Shown piece after piece: positions 33,510-44,709 of a DNA stretch of 64,000 nt (positions are counted from its first letter, which is position 1; the number at the start of each line of letters is the position of its first letter). The translations under genes were made by a program, and so were the position numbers. A model generated the notes under the pieces. That model was not told the DNA's origin and did not search any database. It was given only the letters and a program-made list of their open reading frames with translations. Source of the DNA: Typhlomys cinereus (lineage: Eukaryota > Chordata > Mammalia > Rodentia > Platacanthomyidae); NCBI GenBank assembly GCA_023101885.1, contig JALPQD010000026.1, positions 11,446,889-11,510,888 of the forward strand. The letters run 5' to 3'.

Positions 33510-34905
33510 TATAAGCAGACTAAACAATAAATTCCTAATTCAAATTTTCTATTGCCAAAAGAGCTATAAAGAGGACTTCTCAAAATATACTGGGCCAAAC
33601 TTTTTTCTTGCAGTAACTTTAAAAGGGCTACATCCTCAGCGGGGTCTTTACCACCCACTCTGAACCATAGATGTCACCAGAATTGGCTGACTCGCTAATT
33701 CAGGGCCCCGACACACTCACCCTAGACTTTGTCACCTCATAAATGTGTCCTTTCTACCACCACTTATCTTTAAAAAAAGATTGTCTGCCCACCCTGAGAG
33801 ATGTGGAAGTTTCTTATACTCATGACTTGGCCTGAGCTACCACCAAGGAGTTGGTTTATTCAGCCAACTTATCACAAAGGGCTCCAGCGAACCAGCTCAG
33901 GAGATGGGTCCAGGAATAATAAGAGAACTCCGTCTCCAAAGAGTTAAAAGTCACAACCAGCAGCTGGCAATCCGAGGGACACATTCAACTTTAAAACCTA
34001 CCCATGCCAGGCTCCGTTCCAAACTAGTTAAATTAGAATCCTTCAGGGCAGGCCAGGCTGCAGAGAAGTTTAAACCTCCCGGTGAGGTTCTAATGGAAGC
34101 TGGGCTGAGACGCACTGGGAAGTAATGATTAGAGGCTCTCGGCTCATGAGCACAATCTGCCAAGTTCCTCTGGATCCATGAGGCCACAGAAGGCCACAAA
34201 CATGCGTGGGGACTCAAATCACAATGGGATCCATGATCCTGGGAACTCCTTAGAAATGCAAAGTCTCCTCTCCCACCTTATCCTCTATATCAGAATCTAT
34301 ATCCTATGTGTACATGGATATGTGTGTGTATACTTGCAGAGGTGTGTGAGTGTGGGGGGGCATGAATGTGTGGGAGTGTGGATACATGCTTGTGAATGTT
34401 CACGCGGAGGCCAAAGGCTAGAAGCTCAAGTGTTCTCAGGAGACCACTCGTCTCGTTCTCTGAGAGTCCGTGTCTGCTCTGGGACTCGCCCAGTGGCAAG
34501 GCTGGCTGGCCAGGGATCTGCCTGCCTCCACCTCCCCACGCTAGCGGTACCATTCCAGGGCTTTTAAAGTGGGTTCTGTGGTTGGAATCAAGGATTCACG
34601 GCTGCACAGCAAGCATTTCACTGACCAAACTGTCTCTCTGGATCTCGCAGTCTTTATTTTAACCCAATCCTATTCTCCAGCAGAGGGAAAAAAATCTACA
34701 TATTTTATAGGTCGTTATATGACACATTGGAAGTGGTTTAAGGACAGATATTTATCTTGTTCCGAGAAGACAATCTAACCATAGAGAGGCTGGTAGGATA
34801 GACAGTGCAAGCTGTACATGGCGACTACCCTTTAATCAGGAAGGACAGGAGATAGCAAATAGCCAGTTTATATAACAGATGAAACAGATTATCTTGCTGG
34901 AATCT
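33510..34905. other. Unassigned DNA
   Basis: About 1.4 kb without recognised repeats apart from TG-rich text near 34310-34390. Frames are short and overlap on both strands. Confidence 0.45.
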
Positions 34906-34914
34906 TAAGATGGG

Positions 34915-35092
34915 TGAAGCTCTCTGATTGGCCAGTGTAGCTGCAACAGTAAACTCCATGTTCAGCGAGAGACCCTACCTAAAAAAAATAATGGGAAGCA
35001 TGATTGAAGAAGACTCCAGATGCTGGCCTGTGGCCCCCACACATGTGTGCACATACATTAATATATGTACACATATACACACATTAAAATAA
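34915..35092 (+). mobile_element. B2-related SINE 3' portion
   Basis: 'agcgagagaccctacctaaa', 'gattgaagaagactccagat', 'gctggcctgtggcccccaca' and a CA/TA-rich tail match the 3' half of a longer B2-type element. The 5' part is unclear. Confidence 0.6.
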
Positions 35093-35304
35093 GAGTTTAC
35101 AACGAGGGCATCCCCTGATTACTATGGAAGAAAATACCTTCCCAAGCTGGCCATCCAGTTGTTCAAGGCAAAGATGGCTCACAAAGAGGGCATTGGAAAT
35201 AATAGGGAAAATAAATGAAGTTTTAAGTGGCACACCATAAATGGCTTGGTAAACCGGCAAACTTTTCTAAATGTTTCCTTATGCTACCTGTGCTTCTAAA
35301 CTCA

Positions 35305-35640
35305 GACTGCCAAAGCAGAGCACCAAAGGACTGCAGTGTGTGACTTTGACACTAAACACTTGTTTTCTCACAGCCCTGGAAGCAAGAAGTCTAAGATCAA
35401 GCTCGTAGCAGGACTGGCCCCTGCAAAAGGCTCTCTTCTTTGCTCTTTCAGACAGCTGTCCTCTCCCAGTGTCCTGGGATGGCCTTTGCTCTGGGCATGT
35501 GAAGACAGAACAAGGGACCCAACAGCTATAGCTTTTTATAAAGGACACAGTTCTAGAGACCCACACTTATCATCCATGCCTACCTACCCCCAGATTCCCA
35601 TCTCTACCGGTTGAAAAAGTGAAGGACCTCTATGGATGTC
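35305..35640 (-). mobile_element. MLT1-like MaLR LTR
   Basis: 'ttttctcacagccctggaag' with 'aagaagtctaagatcaagct', then 'gcaggactggcccctgcaaa' and 'ttataaaggacacagttcta' follow the reverse complement of MLT1/MST-type LTRs. No internal region follows. Confidence 0.65.
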
Positions 35641-35721
35641 TAATGTACCTCAGCCTTTAACCTCACTAGTAGGGTTCTTCTAGGCACTGAGTCTGACTAG
35701 ACAGGTCAAGAAGCAAAGACA

Positions 35722-35940
35722 GGCTGGGCACGTAGCTCAGTGGGAGAGAGCTTACCCAATAAATGCAAAACCTTGGTCATGGTCTCCGGAACCCCATAAA
35801 CTGACATGGTAGTGCACGCATGTCATGCCGGTACTTGAGAGGTAGAGGCAGGAAGATGAGACCTCCAACGTCATCCTCGGCCATATAGGGTATTAGAGGC
35901 CAGCGTGGACTCCAGGAGACTACATCTCAAAATAAAGCAA
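35722..35940 (+). mobile_element. B4-like SINE
   Basis: ID-type head ('gggcacgtagctcagtggga', 'ccggaaccccataaactg') followed by B1 text ('catggtagtgcacgcatgtc', 'cttgagaggtagaggcagga', 'gactacatctcaaaataaag'). Confidence 0.82.
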
Positions 35941-36089
35941 AGTTGCGGTGTCTAAAACAGCATTTTAATGAGAGACATCTGCCTCAGGGTGTCAGTCTGG
36001 TGTCCTGAAGCAATGCAAGAGAATGGCTGCTTCCCCCAAGTGGAGAAAGGTCACTTCTATGATCAAAGGCTCGGCAAAATGACATGGCT

Positions 36090-36471
36090 TGTCATAGTTA
36101 CACACAGATGTCAACTTGACAGTTGAGGGTGTGAGCTCTGGGCACATTTTAGAGAATTAATGGTTGAGTTAAGCCCACAGCAAACCTGCAGGAGATTGTC
36201 TAGCCAATGGGGAAGGCCCTGGAATAAAATACAGAGAGCTGGATGAGAAAGTTGGCATCCTGTGTACACTTGGCTAGACATGCTGTTCTGGCAAATAAGG
36301 ATCGTCCCTCTCTCAGCCGTTATGTAGAGATAATGTGGCCAGTTCCCTCAGCCCTGATGTTGGTGTGAGCTCTCCCATCACGCTGGACTGAGAACTGTAA
36401 TGGACTATTGTAAGAAAATAAATCCCTTGTTCCTAAGCCATTTATCAGCAACCGTGCAGGCGATGGCAACA
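36090..36471 (+). mobile_element. Unnamed LTR-like repeat, copy 3 of 5
   Basis: It begins TGTCATAGTT and ends GGCAACA. It shares 'aacctgcaggagattgtcta', 'aggatcgtccctctctcagc' and the final 'tttatcagcaaccgtgcagg' with the other copies. It lacks the 'cagcccatggtgggtg' block, a small internal deletion. No clear flanking duplication. Confidence 0.7.
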
Positions 36472-36474
36472 CCA

Positions 36475-37198
36475 CTCAGTATCCCAGATCAGTGGGTCTT
36501 CCCCTCATGTCTCCATGGCAACGCAAACCATCCCATACCGTCCCTGTCAATCCATACCTTTGCTTACAGCACCCAGCGTGTAAGATTCTGGAGAATGTGA
36601 TGGGACCGGCTGCTTCAGCAGAAGCCACCATGACTTGCCCTCCTCGACGGACTGTTCTCTAGAATTGTGATTATTCATTAAGCTCATTTCCTCCTAAGTT
36701 CTTATTCAGCTATAAATTGCTGAGGTTCATTGCAGTAATGGGTTAGGATAGTAAGATTCTCACTGCTAGTCCATCTGTTCCCAAGGCAGCATATGTGGAA
36801 AACTTGCTCACTTTAAGAAACAAAACAGAACCTTCTCCCAGTACCACCCAAGACCAACCTTGATTTTAGAACCTCTCTGCCCACCTGCTTACTCAACTGT
36901 CTAGGGATTTAGTTATTAAGCCAATTGTCGCTTTCAACAATTTACCAAATTTTACTAAGTGCTGGTCCGTGCTGGGTTTGTTGATTTACTACAAATATTA
37001 AATTTTCTGTCCTAGACTCAGGATTTTGAAATTCAAGTAAGTTCTACTGATTCTCTGCTTAAAATTAGCTTTTAATCTACAAGTAATTCGACCATGGTAA
37101 CTTTTTAAAGCTATAGCCACTACAAATTGTTCTTCAATGTCAACCTGTCATTAGAGGTGACCCTGTTATCATTTTTGCTATTTAATTACTTTTGAAAA
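36475..37198. other. Unassigned AT-rich DNA
   Basis: Nothing recognised. Confidence 0.5.
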
Positions 37199-37199
37199 C

Positions 37200-37233
37200 A
37201 TTATTTATCTACTTATCTATTTATTGTGTGTGT

Positions 37234-37269
<36 letters not shown>

Positions 37270-37484
37270 CAGATGGCACTTGAGTGTGTGTGCCTGTGGA
37301 AGCCCAAGGGTGACATCAGTAATCATCTTCTATTGCTTTGCTCTGGGTTTCCCAGTCTCCACCTTCCATGGTCAGAATTGCGGGCTGCTACCATTTCTAT
37401 CAGCATTTTTACGCGGGATTTGGGATCTGAACTCAGATCCTGTTGCTTGAGGCAAAGATCTTAGTCCCTGAGTCACTCAGGCCC
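37200..37484 (-). mobile_element. B2-like SINE
   Basis: AT-rich and GT-rich start (tail), 'gcctgtggaagcccaagggt', 'acgcgggatttgggatctga', and an eroded head ending 'tgagtcactcaggccc'. Confidence 0.85.
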
Positions 37485-37749
37485 TTCCTAATATCTTTCA
37501 ATAGCAAGTGTTATAATAACCTCAGCAAAAGTCCATGTATTTTGTTAGTTCTGTTTATTTTACAGTTAGGCTAATGTGGGAGAGAATTTTATCAATTGCA
37601 TCTCTTTAATTGCTTTCATTTCATTACAGGCAAACTTCTAATTTTTGTCTGCTGATCATGCTCTGGGGCATTGGTCATTTTGGCACACTATTTTACTTTT
37701 GTCAGTGAGTTCATCTTTCTTAGTTATGCCCTTCTTATTACCTGTCATG

Positions 37750-38060
37750 TATATGATTTTAAATCAGTATATAACAATTGTACATATTTATAAAGTATAA
37801 TGAGATGTTTCAGTATATGTATGAAATGTATAGTTGTCAGATTGGGATATTGGCATACACATCACCTTAGACAAGTTAGTACGTCTACGTGCTGAGAAAA
37901 TCCCAGAATAGTCTCTACTACTGTGTAACATTTAATCATTTGTCATTTAGACTTGTCCTGCTCTGGGAAGTTCTTACTCAGCTATAACCTTATGCCTGCT
38001 GACCGTTCTCCCTTCATCTTCCCTCCTCTGCCCACTTCTCAAGTCTTGTAATTGCGAGTA
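37750..38060. mobile_element. Old L1 3'UTR relic
   Basis: 'acaattgtacatatttataa', 'agtatatgtatgaaatgtat' and 'attgggatattggcatacac' followed by 'atcacctta' track a stretch known from old mammalian L1 3'UTRs. The order is kept, the divergence high. I do not commit to a strand. Confidence 0.5.
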
Positions 38061-38064
38061 CAGG

Positions 38065-38645
38065 TCGTCTTGTAATATTACCACGTTGCTTGACTGGGAT
38101 GAGCTAAATCAGATCACGAGATCGTCTCAGGGATTACAAGTTTGGGGGGAATCAGAATCAGGGGTGGAGGTTTTCCTGCAGGTCTGTGATTGATCCCTAC
38201 TGGTCAAGAGCAGTCAGCAGGGTTGTGTATGTTGCGGGGGGGCAGGGGTAGGGTTGTGATGATGCTACAGCAAGCAACCCTCTCTCCGCAGGGGGCCTCA
38301 AATGGCCCTGAAAGGTTACAGAATTGGGGCAAAGGATTTCGGCAAAGGGCCCAGGACTTCTGTCTTCGCTTCAGCTGGTGTTCGTGTGTGAGTCACATCT
38401 AGAAAGAGAGCCCGGCCTTGGAGAGGCAGCCTGCTTTGGTTGAGCACTAACCCAAGGGGGCGCTCGTGAGGAGTTATCAGCTGACAAGTCTCCACCCGTG
38501 TGCACGGCCACAGGAGTACTGACTGCTGGGGGGGTGTTAGGGGGGTGCTGGGAGGCCCGCCGCAGCATCAGCTCCAGTGTGTCACAAGAACCCCATCATT
38601 TCTTCTCAAATATTTCTATCCCGCATCACTGTTTTCTCTCTCTTC
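38065..38645. other. Unassigned DNA
   Basis: No repeat recognised. G runs occur at 38235-38242 and 38528-38534. Confidence 0.45.
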
Positions 38646-38647
38646 GG

Positions 38648-38730
38648 TGCTAGGAGTGGAATCCAGAGCCTTCTATGTGCAAGGCCGGCAAGCTCTCTCT
38701 CTACCACTGAGCTATGCATGTCCAGCCCTT
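38648..38730 (-). mobile_element. ID-like tRNA-derived SINE head
   Basis: 'aggagtggaatccagagcct' and 'tctaccactgagctatgcat' are the reverse complement of an ID-type head. Confidence 0.7.
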
Positions 38731-38784
38731 GACTGTAGGAGACAGTTTTGTTATAGGACTGAAGCTGGCCTGCAGTTACCAAGA

Positions 38785-38875
38785 TGTTTGTGTATGTGTG
38801 CAGTGCACGTGCACATGCAAGCAAGCACGTGTGCATAAGTGCATGTGTGCATGTGCATAATATATATAATAAACA
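38785..38875 (+). repeat. TG/CA-alternating imperfect repeat
   Basis: Repeated 'tgtgtgca', 'gcacgtg' and 'gtgcatgtg' words, probably an old SINE tail. Confidence 0.75.
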
Positions 38876-39289
38876 AGCTTATATCCCTAGATTAAACCTT
38901 ACGTGCTCACAACGTGACATTCAAAATTTATAACTCTATTAAAATACTGCTAAGTTCTCTTTTCCTAACAATTACACTCAGAGTTTTACCCCAGCACTGA
39001 CGACTGAGTTTGGACTGCTCTTGTAAGTAGACGCAGCTCTTGTAACTAGACTGCAGCTGTGTTTCTGCTTCCATTTTTCTACTTTGCTTCCTTTGCTGAT
39101 GGTTACATTGGTCTCATTGACATAATTGGACAGGCCTCCATCTTTGATGCTGCTGGAATCATTTCTTTGACACTTAGATTTCCTTGGGATTTTCAGTGAA
39201 ACACACAATCACGTTGTTCCATTGGTGTGTGAAGAAGGTTGACTGCAGCTGATTCCCTTTCAGGTCATTAGAGTTACAAAGATTCCTGG

Positions 39290-39830
39290 TTTTCCTTGGA
39301 CCAATTTTAATGGTTTGCATTTCTCACAAATGCTCATTTCATCTGAACCCTTTCCATGCATTGATGGAATTTGTTTTATTCTTGGAAAGATTTTGAGGTT
39401 GTTTTTCTTCTTTGGAATATAGATCTGTGTAGGTTCTTTTTTATTTATTTTCTGATCTAACTTACAACTTTTCTTTCATCGTTCTCATACTTTTCCTGGG
39501 TTTTCTCTTTGATTCCATCACCAATCAATTCTATTTTCGTTTTCACTTTTTCCTTTTATGTCACATCTTTATTATTGCTTCTCAATTGTTTGTGGTTGCT
39601 TTTGTTCATTGTTTGCTTTTTCTACTTTCCTGAATGCCTAGCTCCTTGGCTATTTTCCTCCTTGCAAATGTCCTTCAGAGGATAAAATTCCCCCAAAGAA
39701 TTATTTTGGCTTCATTCCTATACGTATTAAAAACTCCATTTGTTTTCTTTCAGTTGGAACATTTTGTAATTTCCATTTCAATTTCCTTTTTGCTTAATAA
39801 TTTTTAATAAATAGGTAAACGGAGTAGGAC
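39290..39830 (-). mobile_element. Old L1 fragment, antisense
   Basis: T-rich plus-strand text including 'ggcttcattcctatacgtat', 'tttctttcagttggaacatt' and 'ttgtaatttccatttcaatt' matches antisense old L1 sequence as I recall it. No frame survives. The left limit is uncertain. Confidence 0.5.
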
Positions 39831-39834
39831 TATG

Positions 39835-41420
39835 GGGAAAGCAGAGTTAGCTATCATTCTGTACTACTCATGAGTTTATTGAAATGTGGTATTTGAGGGA
39901 GGGTTGAGATTTGTAACATAAGAGATATTCAATTTATATAAGGGTCTATATAGGTTGAAAAGAATATATATTCACTCTTTATTAAAGAAAAATACTTTTG
40001 GACATAATTGTGTATATATACAGAGTTATATGTATATATACACATGAGTAAACATGACTGACTTAAGATAAATATGCATTTCTGTGCTTATGATATACAA
40101 CCAAATGATAATTGCTGCTCAAAACCTTTCTGTGTCTCTCTCCTATCTCCTGTCTCAGACTGTATCTCTCTCTCTACCTCTGTGAATGTGTATGTGTATG
40201 TGTGTACACACTCATACTCGTACTTATATGTGTTTGTTTTTAAGTTGACTCCATCTGTCAGTTGTGATCCCACGTGGACTCCCATCATGTCATAGAGGCA
40301 CACACTTTTGTTGCAGTTGTATGAATTTTGTGCTATAGTTTACATTTGGTGCCTTTGGAAATTATCCTAACTTAGAAGCGTTTTTGGCAGCACATTTGAA
40401 AACAGTCAATTTACATCATATTAAGCACAAATAATCTCTTTGAAGAGTCACTGCAGAAACCAACCCTAAACTTCAATCAAGATGCTTAGTCCGATGCTGT
40501 CCCTGGGAAGTGAGTGACAGATTGTCCCCTCAGTCACCAAGTATTAATGCTAACCCATCCGCCTTCACCCGCCTCTTCTCTAGTCTCTCATCCACCTCCC
40601 CCTTTCCTTATTCCTTCATTTCCCAACTTACTACACGCTACACAAACACTCGGGCTGTAGTTTACAACAAGTTCTATGATTCAGCTTGACAAGAAAGAAA
40701 TCTGAGTTTTTAAAGTACAGAGATATCATGAGACCCAGATGCTAAAAGAAAGAAATCAGTAGAAATATAAAGTGGGTTTCATATCTGACAGGCAACAGGA
40801 TGCACCATGTCAATGCGTTGAGAAAAATAGGATTTTAATCAGAGACAGCATTTGACAACACTTGGCACCCATTCACGGTGGCTACTCTAAAGTTAGGAAT
40901 GAAAGATAATTTCCTCTGTGTTAAAAAGGGCATGCTCAAAGTCCTACATGTAGTTAAAACTCACTTAATGGGGACAGACTGACCCTACACTTACATGAAA
41001 AGTTGTCTGGAGATGCAGGCCAGGGCAATAATATGCACAAAAACAAACAAAGGCATGCAGGCAAGAAAGGAAGAAACACAGCTGTTCCCGGTCACCAAAG
41101 AGACTAAGAAGGGACGCGACATCATTGCATCCCTCTTTCTGACTATTCTTATTTTGTGCTCACCAACCCTGGAGATGTGTACCCCCATGATCAATACTAT
41201 TAAATAGAAATCTCAGCCATAGATTGAACAGTTAAAGAAACTATGATTGCCTGAAAAGAGAAATCCTTGGGCAGAAATTTGACATATTTGATAATAAGAA
41301 AATTAAGAATAACCATTTAACAAAGAAAACCACAATTGAGTTTACCACAAAATGACAATGGGCAAAAGATGGTTTTCAGCATCTAAAGCAATGCATAGAG
41401 AATTCACAAGGTCCAAAATG
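39835..41420. other. Unassigned AT-rich DNA
   Basis: About 1.6 kb; only TATA-type low-complexity patches near 40005-40050 and TG-rich text at 40185-40235 stand out. Part of 41215-41420 may be old L1, but the match is too weak to call. Confidence 0.4.
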
Positions 41421-41424
41421 ACTT

Positions 41425-41522
41425 CATGGGGTTGGGGGCAAAGCTCAGGGGTAGAATGCTTAGCTGGTATGCGTGAGGGGTATGCGTGAGGGCCTGGTTC
41501 AATCTTCCGACTCTGGAAAACA
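41425..41522 (+). mobile_element. ID-like SINE head with a 14-bp tandem duplication
   Basis: 'gggcaaagctcaggggtaga', then 'gcttagctggtatgcgtgag' and 'ctggttcaatcttccgac' give A- and B-box-like blocks. The segment 'gtatgcgtgaggg' occurs twice in tandem at about 41467-41494. Confidence 0.7.
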
Positions 41523-41556
41523 AACAAATAAGCGATTATAAAAAGATCAATACTTG

Positions 41557-41764
41557 GGGGCTGGAGAGGTGGCTCAGGGGTTAAGTTTCTGCCTTGCAGG
41601 CGGAAGGTCTTGAATTCAGATCCTAAACCCCACGTATAGACGCCAGCAGAAGCGGGGGCGGCCTGCGTTTCTGGTCCTGGTAGGGCGGAGCCTATGAATC
41701 CTGGGGCAGAGTAAACAAGGAGGAGGTGGAGGCGTCCATGGTGGTTCCCGAATTCATCTGTGGT

Positions 41765-41808
<44 letters not shown>

Positions 41809-41854
41809 TACACACACACACATGCACAATTGAATAAATAATAATAATAATAAT
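41557..41854 (+). mobile_element. Young full-length B2-like SINE with 15-bp perfect target duplication
   Basis: Full length: head 'ggggctggagaggtggctca', B-box region, body 'tggtcctggtagggcggagc', 'gaggtggaggcgtccatggt', a long CA run (41768-41805) and an (ATA)n end. The direct repeat aaagatcaatacttg lies exactly at 41542-41556 and 41855-41869. A perfect 15-bp duplication marks a recent L1-mediated insertion. Confidence 0.96.
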
Positions 41855-42067
41855 AAAGATCAATACTTGAAATATAGATATCACAATAGAAAATTGGATA
41901 CAGGGCCTGAATGGACAATTCCAAAAATGTGAGATCTTAATGATTGCCAAGTATATGGTGATTTATGCAAGCAACGATTAAAAAATGAACTTCAATTAAA
42001 ATAAAATGCTACTTAATAGGCACAAGATCAGCAAACGTAGGGGAATAGTTTAATGGCAAGAGGCAGG

Positions 42068-42235
42068 GGCTGGCAAGATGGCTCAGTGGGAGAAGGCGCT
42101 TGCTGCCAAGCCTGATGATGTAGGTTCCATCCCTGGACCCCACACTGTGGTGTCAAGAGAGAAGCAACTCCACAAAGTTGTCCTCTAGCACACATGCGTA
42201 CATGAGTCTTCTCTCCATACACAATGTCTTTTTAA
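42068..42235 (+). mobile_element. B3-like SINE
   Basis: 'ggctggcaagatggctcagt', 'aggcgcttgctgccaagcct', 'gatgatgtaggttccatccc' and 'ccacaaagttgtcctctagc' give the B3 order clearly. Confidence 0.85.
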
Positions 42236-42239
42236 AAAC

Positions 42240-42844
42240 AGTAATAATAAGAGCCAAGAATTCTCCCTTCCCTGGTAAGATGCTGGCCCAGGCCCAGGTG
42301 CTCTGACAAGCAATGCAACACCATCCACGTAGGTTCTGAGAGCAGCTCAGGTGTGAGACATCCATGGTTAAAAGTTGCTGCCACAGGACCGTGACACAAG
42401 CAACCTGTGCTGTGGATTCACGTGGTGGCCACGGCTGACCCGCAATGACTGCTCTAGATTCCTCTTCTCCATATACTGGTCACTAAGATCAGTAAGACGG
42501 TTGCCGCCCATAAGAACGCTGCTGCTTGGGATGCAGAAGGCCGGGCAGGGCGCTGGGAGCTGGGCAGCCCTGGTAATCCTGCTGAGCATCGGCTGGCTTC
42601 TCTCCAGCAGCTTCTCCCCTTGGCTCCACAGTGAGGGTCTCCCAGGAGAAGCCAGTGCTGCAGCCCCTCTAGAGCACATCCTTCCTCAGCTTCCTCACGC
42701 CCTGGGTCAACTGTGCTTCGCCTCCACAACGGTCGCTCCGGCTTCTCTTGCGGTCACTGAACTCCCGAGAAGCTTGAAGAAGGCGAGAGAGTTGCCTCGC
42801 TTTCAGCTTTCCAGAAATTCCAGCTTTTGTCCTTGTTCTTCCCG
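42240..42844. other. GC-rich unassigned island
   Basis: About 600 bp, GC-richer than its flanks, wedged between a B3-like SINE and LTR-like copy 4. Frames are open on both strands (plus 42375-42854; minus 42454-42729, 42669-42902, 42368-42679). I recognise no domain. It could be an old processed retrocopy with frameshifts, an LTR interior or unique DNA. Confidence 0.4.
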
Positions 42845-42846
42845 CC

Positions 42847-43231
42847 TGTGCTAGTTGGATACAGATGCCAACTTGACAACTGAAGCTGAGCTCTGGGCAC
42901 ACTGAAAAATCGATGGTGAAGGTAAGCCCTCAAGGAAGCCCGCGGCAGATTATCTGATGGATGTGGGCAGAACCAGCCAATAGAGGGGGTGGCACTGTTC
43001 CCTGGGCAGGTGAGTGTGACAGAGAGAGCTGGTCCAGTACTGTGACATACTCAAAGTGTGACAAGGGAGGTTTGCCTCACTTTAGCAATCCCTGGGCATA
43101 TGGTGTTGGTAAGAACTCTCCTGCCAAGCAGAACTACGAACTGTATGTAACCAAGAATCATAAGCAAGAATAGACCCACCTGGTTCCGCTAAGCTTTTTG
43201 GTCATGAAGTGATCAGCAACATGCAGACACA
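42847..43231 (+). mobile_element. Unnamed LTR-like repeat, copy 4 of 5 (most diverged)
   Basis: It begins TGTGCTAGTT, with 'gatgccaacttgacaactga', 'gagctctgggcacactgaaa' and a final 'gatcagcaacatgcagacac'. The central part departs from the other copies and the 3' limit is approximate. Confidence 0.55.
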
Positions 43232-43234
43232 CTA

Positions 43235-43585
43235 GAGCACATCGTCCTCCATCCCAAGTGCCTGGCCAGGCCGACTGCAACCCAGCACCTAACACAGACG
43301 CCACAGCTGGATATCGACCACAGCACCGGTAAAGCTATCGCAACTGCATAGACCAACCTGATAATCAATCCCTCGCTTTGTTGCTTCCCAGTGGATCTGC
43401 TTCTCTGATTGATCGAAGCCAATGCTCGTCTGAGAGATGCCTGGACAACAGCTGGTCTGTCTAGCCTCTCTGGTAGGGCTCCATGTGGTGGACACGCTCG
43501 TGGCTTGGAAATCACATGCTCCCCTGCAGGCTCGGGTGCTTAAATATTTGGTCTCCAGCCAGAGGCACACAGAGGGCAAAGGTGC
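43235..43585. other. Unassigned DNA
   Basis: Nothing recognised. Confidence 0.45.
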
Positions 43586-43589
43586 CAAC

Positions 43590-43735
43590 TGCACAAAATG
43601 GCAACCCGAACTCAATCTCTGGAGCCCTACCCACATGGTAGAAGGAGAGAATCGACTTCCAAAACTTGTTTTCTGATCTCTACCCGTCTCTCTTTTTCTC
43701 TCCCTCTCTCTCTCTCATAATTAAATATAAATATG
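43590..43735 (+). mobile_element. B3-like SINE fragment
   Basis: 'ggcaacccgaactcaatctc', 'acccacatggtagaaggaga' and 'ttctgatctctacc' followed by a CT-rich run and AT-rich end. Confidence 0.75.
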
Positions 43736-43824
43736 TTAAGAGCTATGAAATAGTATGGATACTAGAAAAACTTTTATGAAAAAAGTTAATTTAATATATA
43801 TGTACATATCTAAATATATGGATG

Positions 43825-43911
43825 GATGGTAGTCTGTGATTCCAGGTACTCAGAAAACTGAGGCAGAGGATCATAAGTTCAAATCCTGCCAGGACAGCTA
43901 AGACATTAGTT
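43825..43911 (+). mobile_element. B1-like SINE fragment
   Basis: 'gtagtctgtgattccaggta', 'aactgaggcagaggatcata', 'agttcaaatcctgccaggac'. The tail position is taken by the purine tract that follows. Confidence 0.65.
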
Positions 43912-43986
43912 GAGGGAGGGAGGGAGGGAAGGAGGGAGGGAGGGAGGGAAGGAGGGAGGGAGGGAGGGAAGGAAAGAAAGAAGAAG

Positions 43987-44057
<71 letters not shown>

Positions 44058-44075
44058 AAAAGAAAGAGAAAGAAA
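43912..44075 (+). repeat. 164-bp uninterrupted purine tract
   Basis: Every plus-strand base is A or G. Blocks run GGGA, then GAGA, then GAAA. It follows directly on a B1-like SINE. Confidence 0.97.
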
Positions 44076-44079
44076 TATA

Positions 44080-44560
44080 AGCACATATATGCCATGCCAG
44101 ATAATTGGTAATTTCCAATCAGTACAATGCCACCATGCCAGATAATAGACAATCATCAAGTCCCATGAAAGACTGTGACTGGGGAATGAAGAGTAAGATA
44201 AACTGGAGGGAAGGGGCCGACTACATACAGACACTCTTACACAGATCAGAGCAAGCCCCTGATCCTGCAGTGAGAACAACATGCTGAGAACAGACAGAAG
44301 TCATCTCTGCCCCCACGACCCCAACAGAACCCTCCAGCATGAGAGGGTGTGCAGGCTCTGTAACTTCTTGAGACAACATTCAGGCACAACTTGAGGGTAC
44401 TCGCTGGACTTACCCTTCCCGAAGGCATACGGTCCGTTATGTTTATGGCAAGAATTGCAAACGGAAGGCAAGGCTGAAAGCAGAAACAGGAGGCTGACTC
44501 AGGTCCCAGCAGCCTCTGAAGGCCAGAGAGAGCAAGAGCAAAAAGGAAGCAGGGCCAGGC
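44080..44560. other. Unassigned DNA
   Basis: A short direct repeat ('atgccagataat' at about 44093 and 44136) is the only structure noticed. Confidence 0.45.
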
Positions 44561-44564
44561 CCCC

Positions 44565-44705
44565 CAACCTCAAGGCCTGCCCCCCCCCATGACATGCCTT
44601 CCCCCAGCAAGGCTCCACCTCCCAAACATTACCTTCAGCTGGTCATGCAATGCCAAGAGTCTGTGAGGAGGGAATTCACATTCACAACCACGACCCTGCG
44701 GGAAC
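44565..44705 (-). mobile_element. MaLR-like LTR fragment
   Basis: 'ccagcaaggctccacctccc' with a C9 run at 44581-44589 and neighbouring text resemble the piece at 13565-13725. Confidence 0.4.
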
Positions 44706-44709
44706 CTTC

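Noticed and set aside
40640..40690. Weak resemblance to a Y-RNA-like motif
   Set aside because: Only a dozen bases are suggestive, with no stem partner or terminator.
41342..41950. 202-codon minus-strand frame
   Set aside because: It runs through a complete young SINE, its CA tail and flanking old repeat; the peptide includes a Cys-Val run from the CA repeat.
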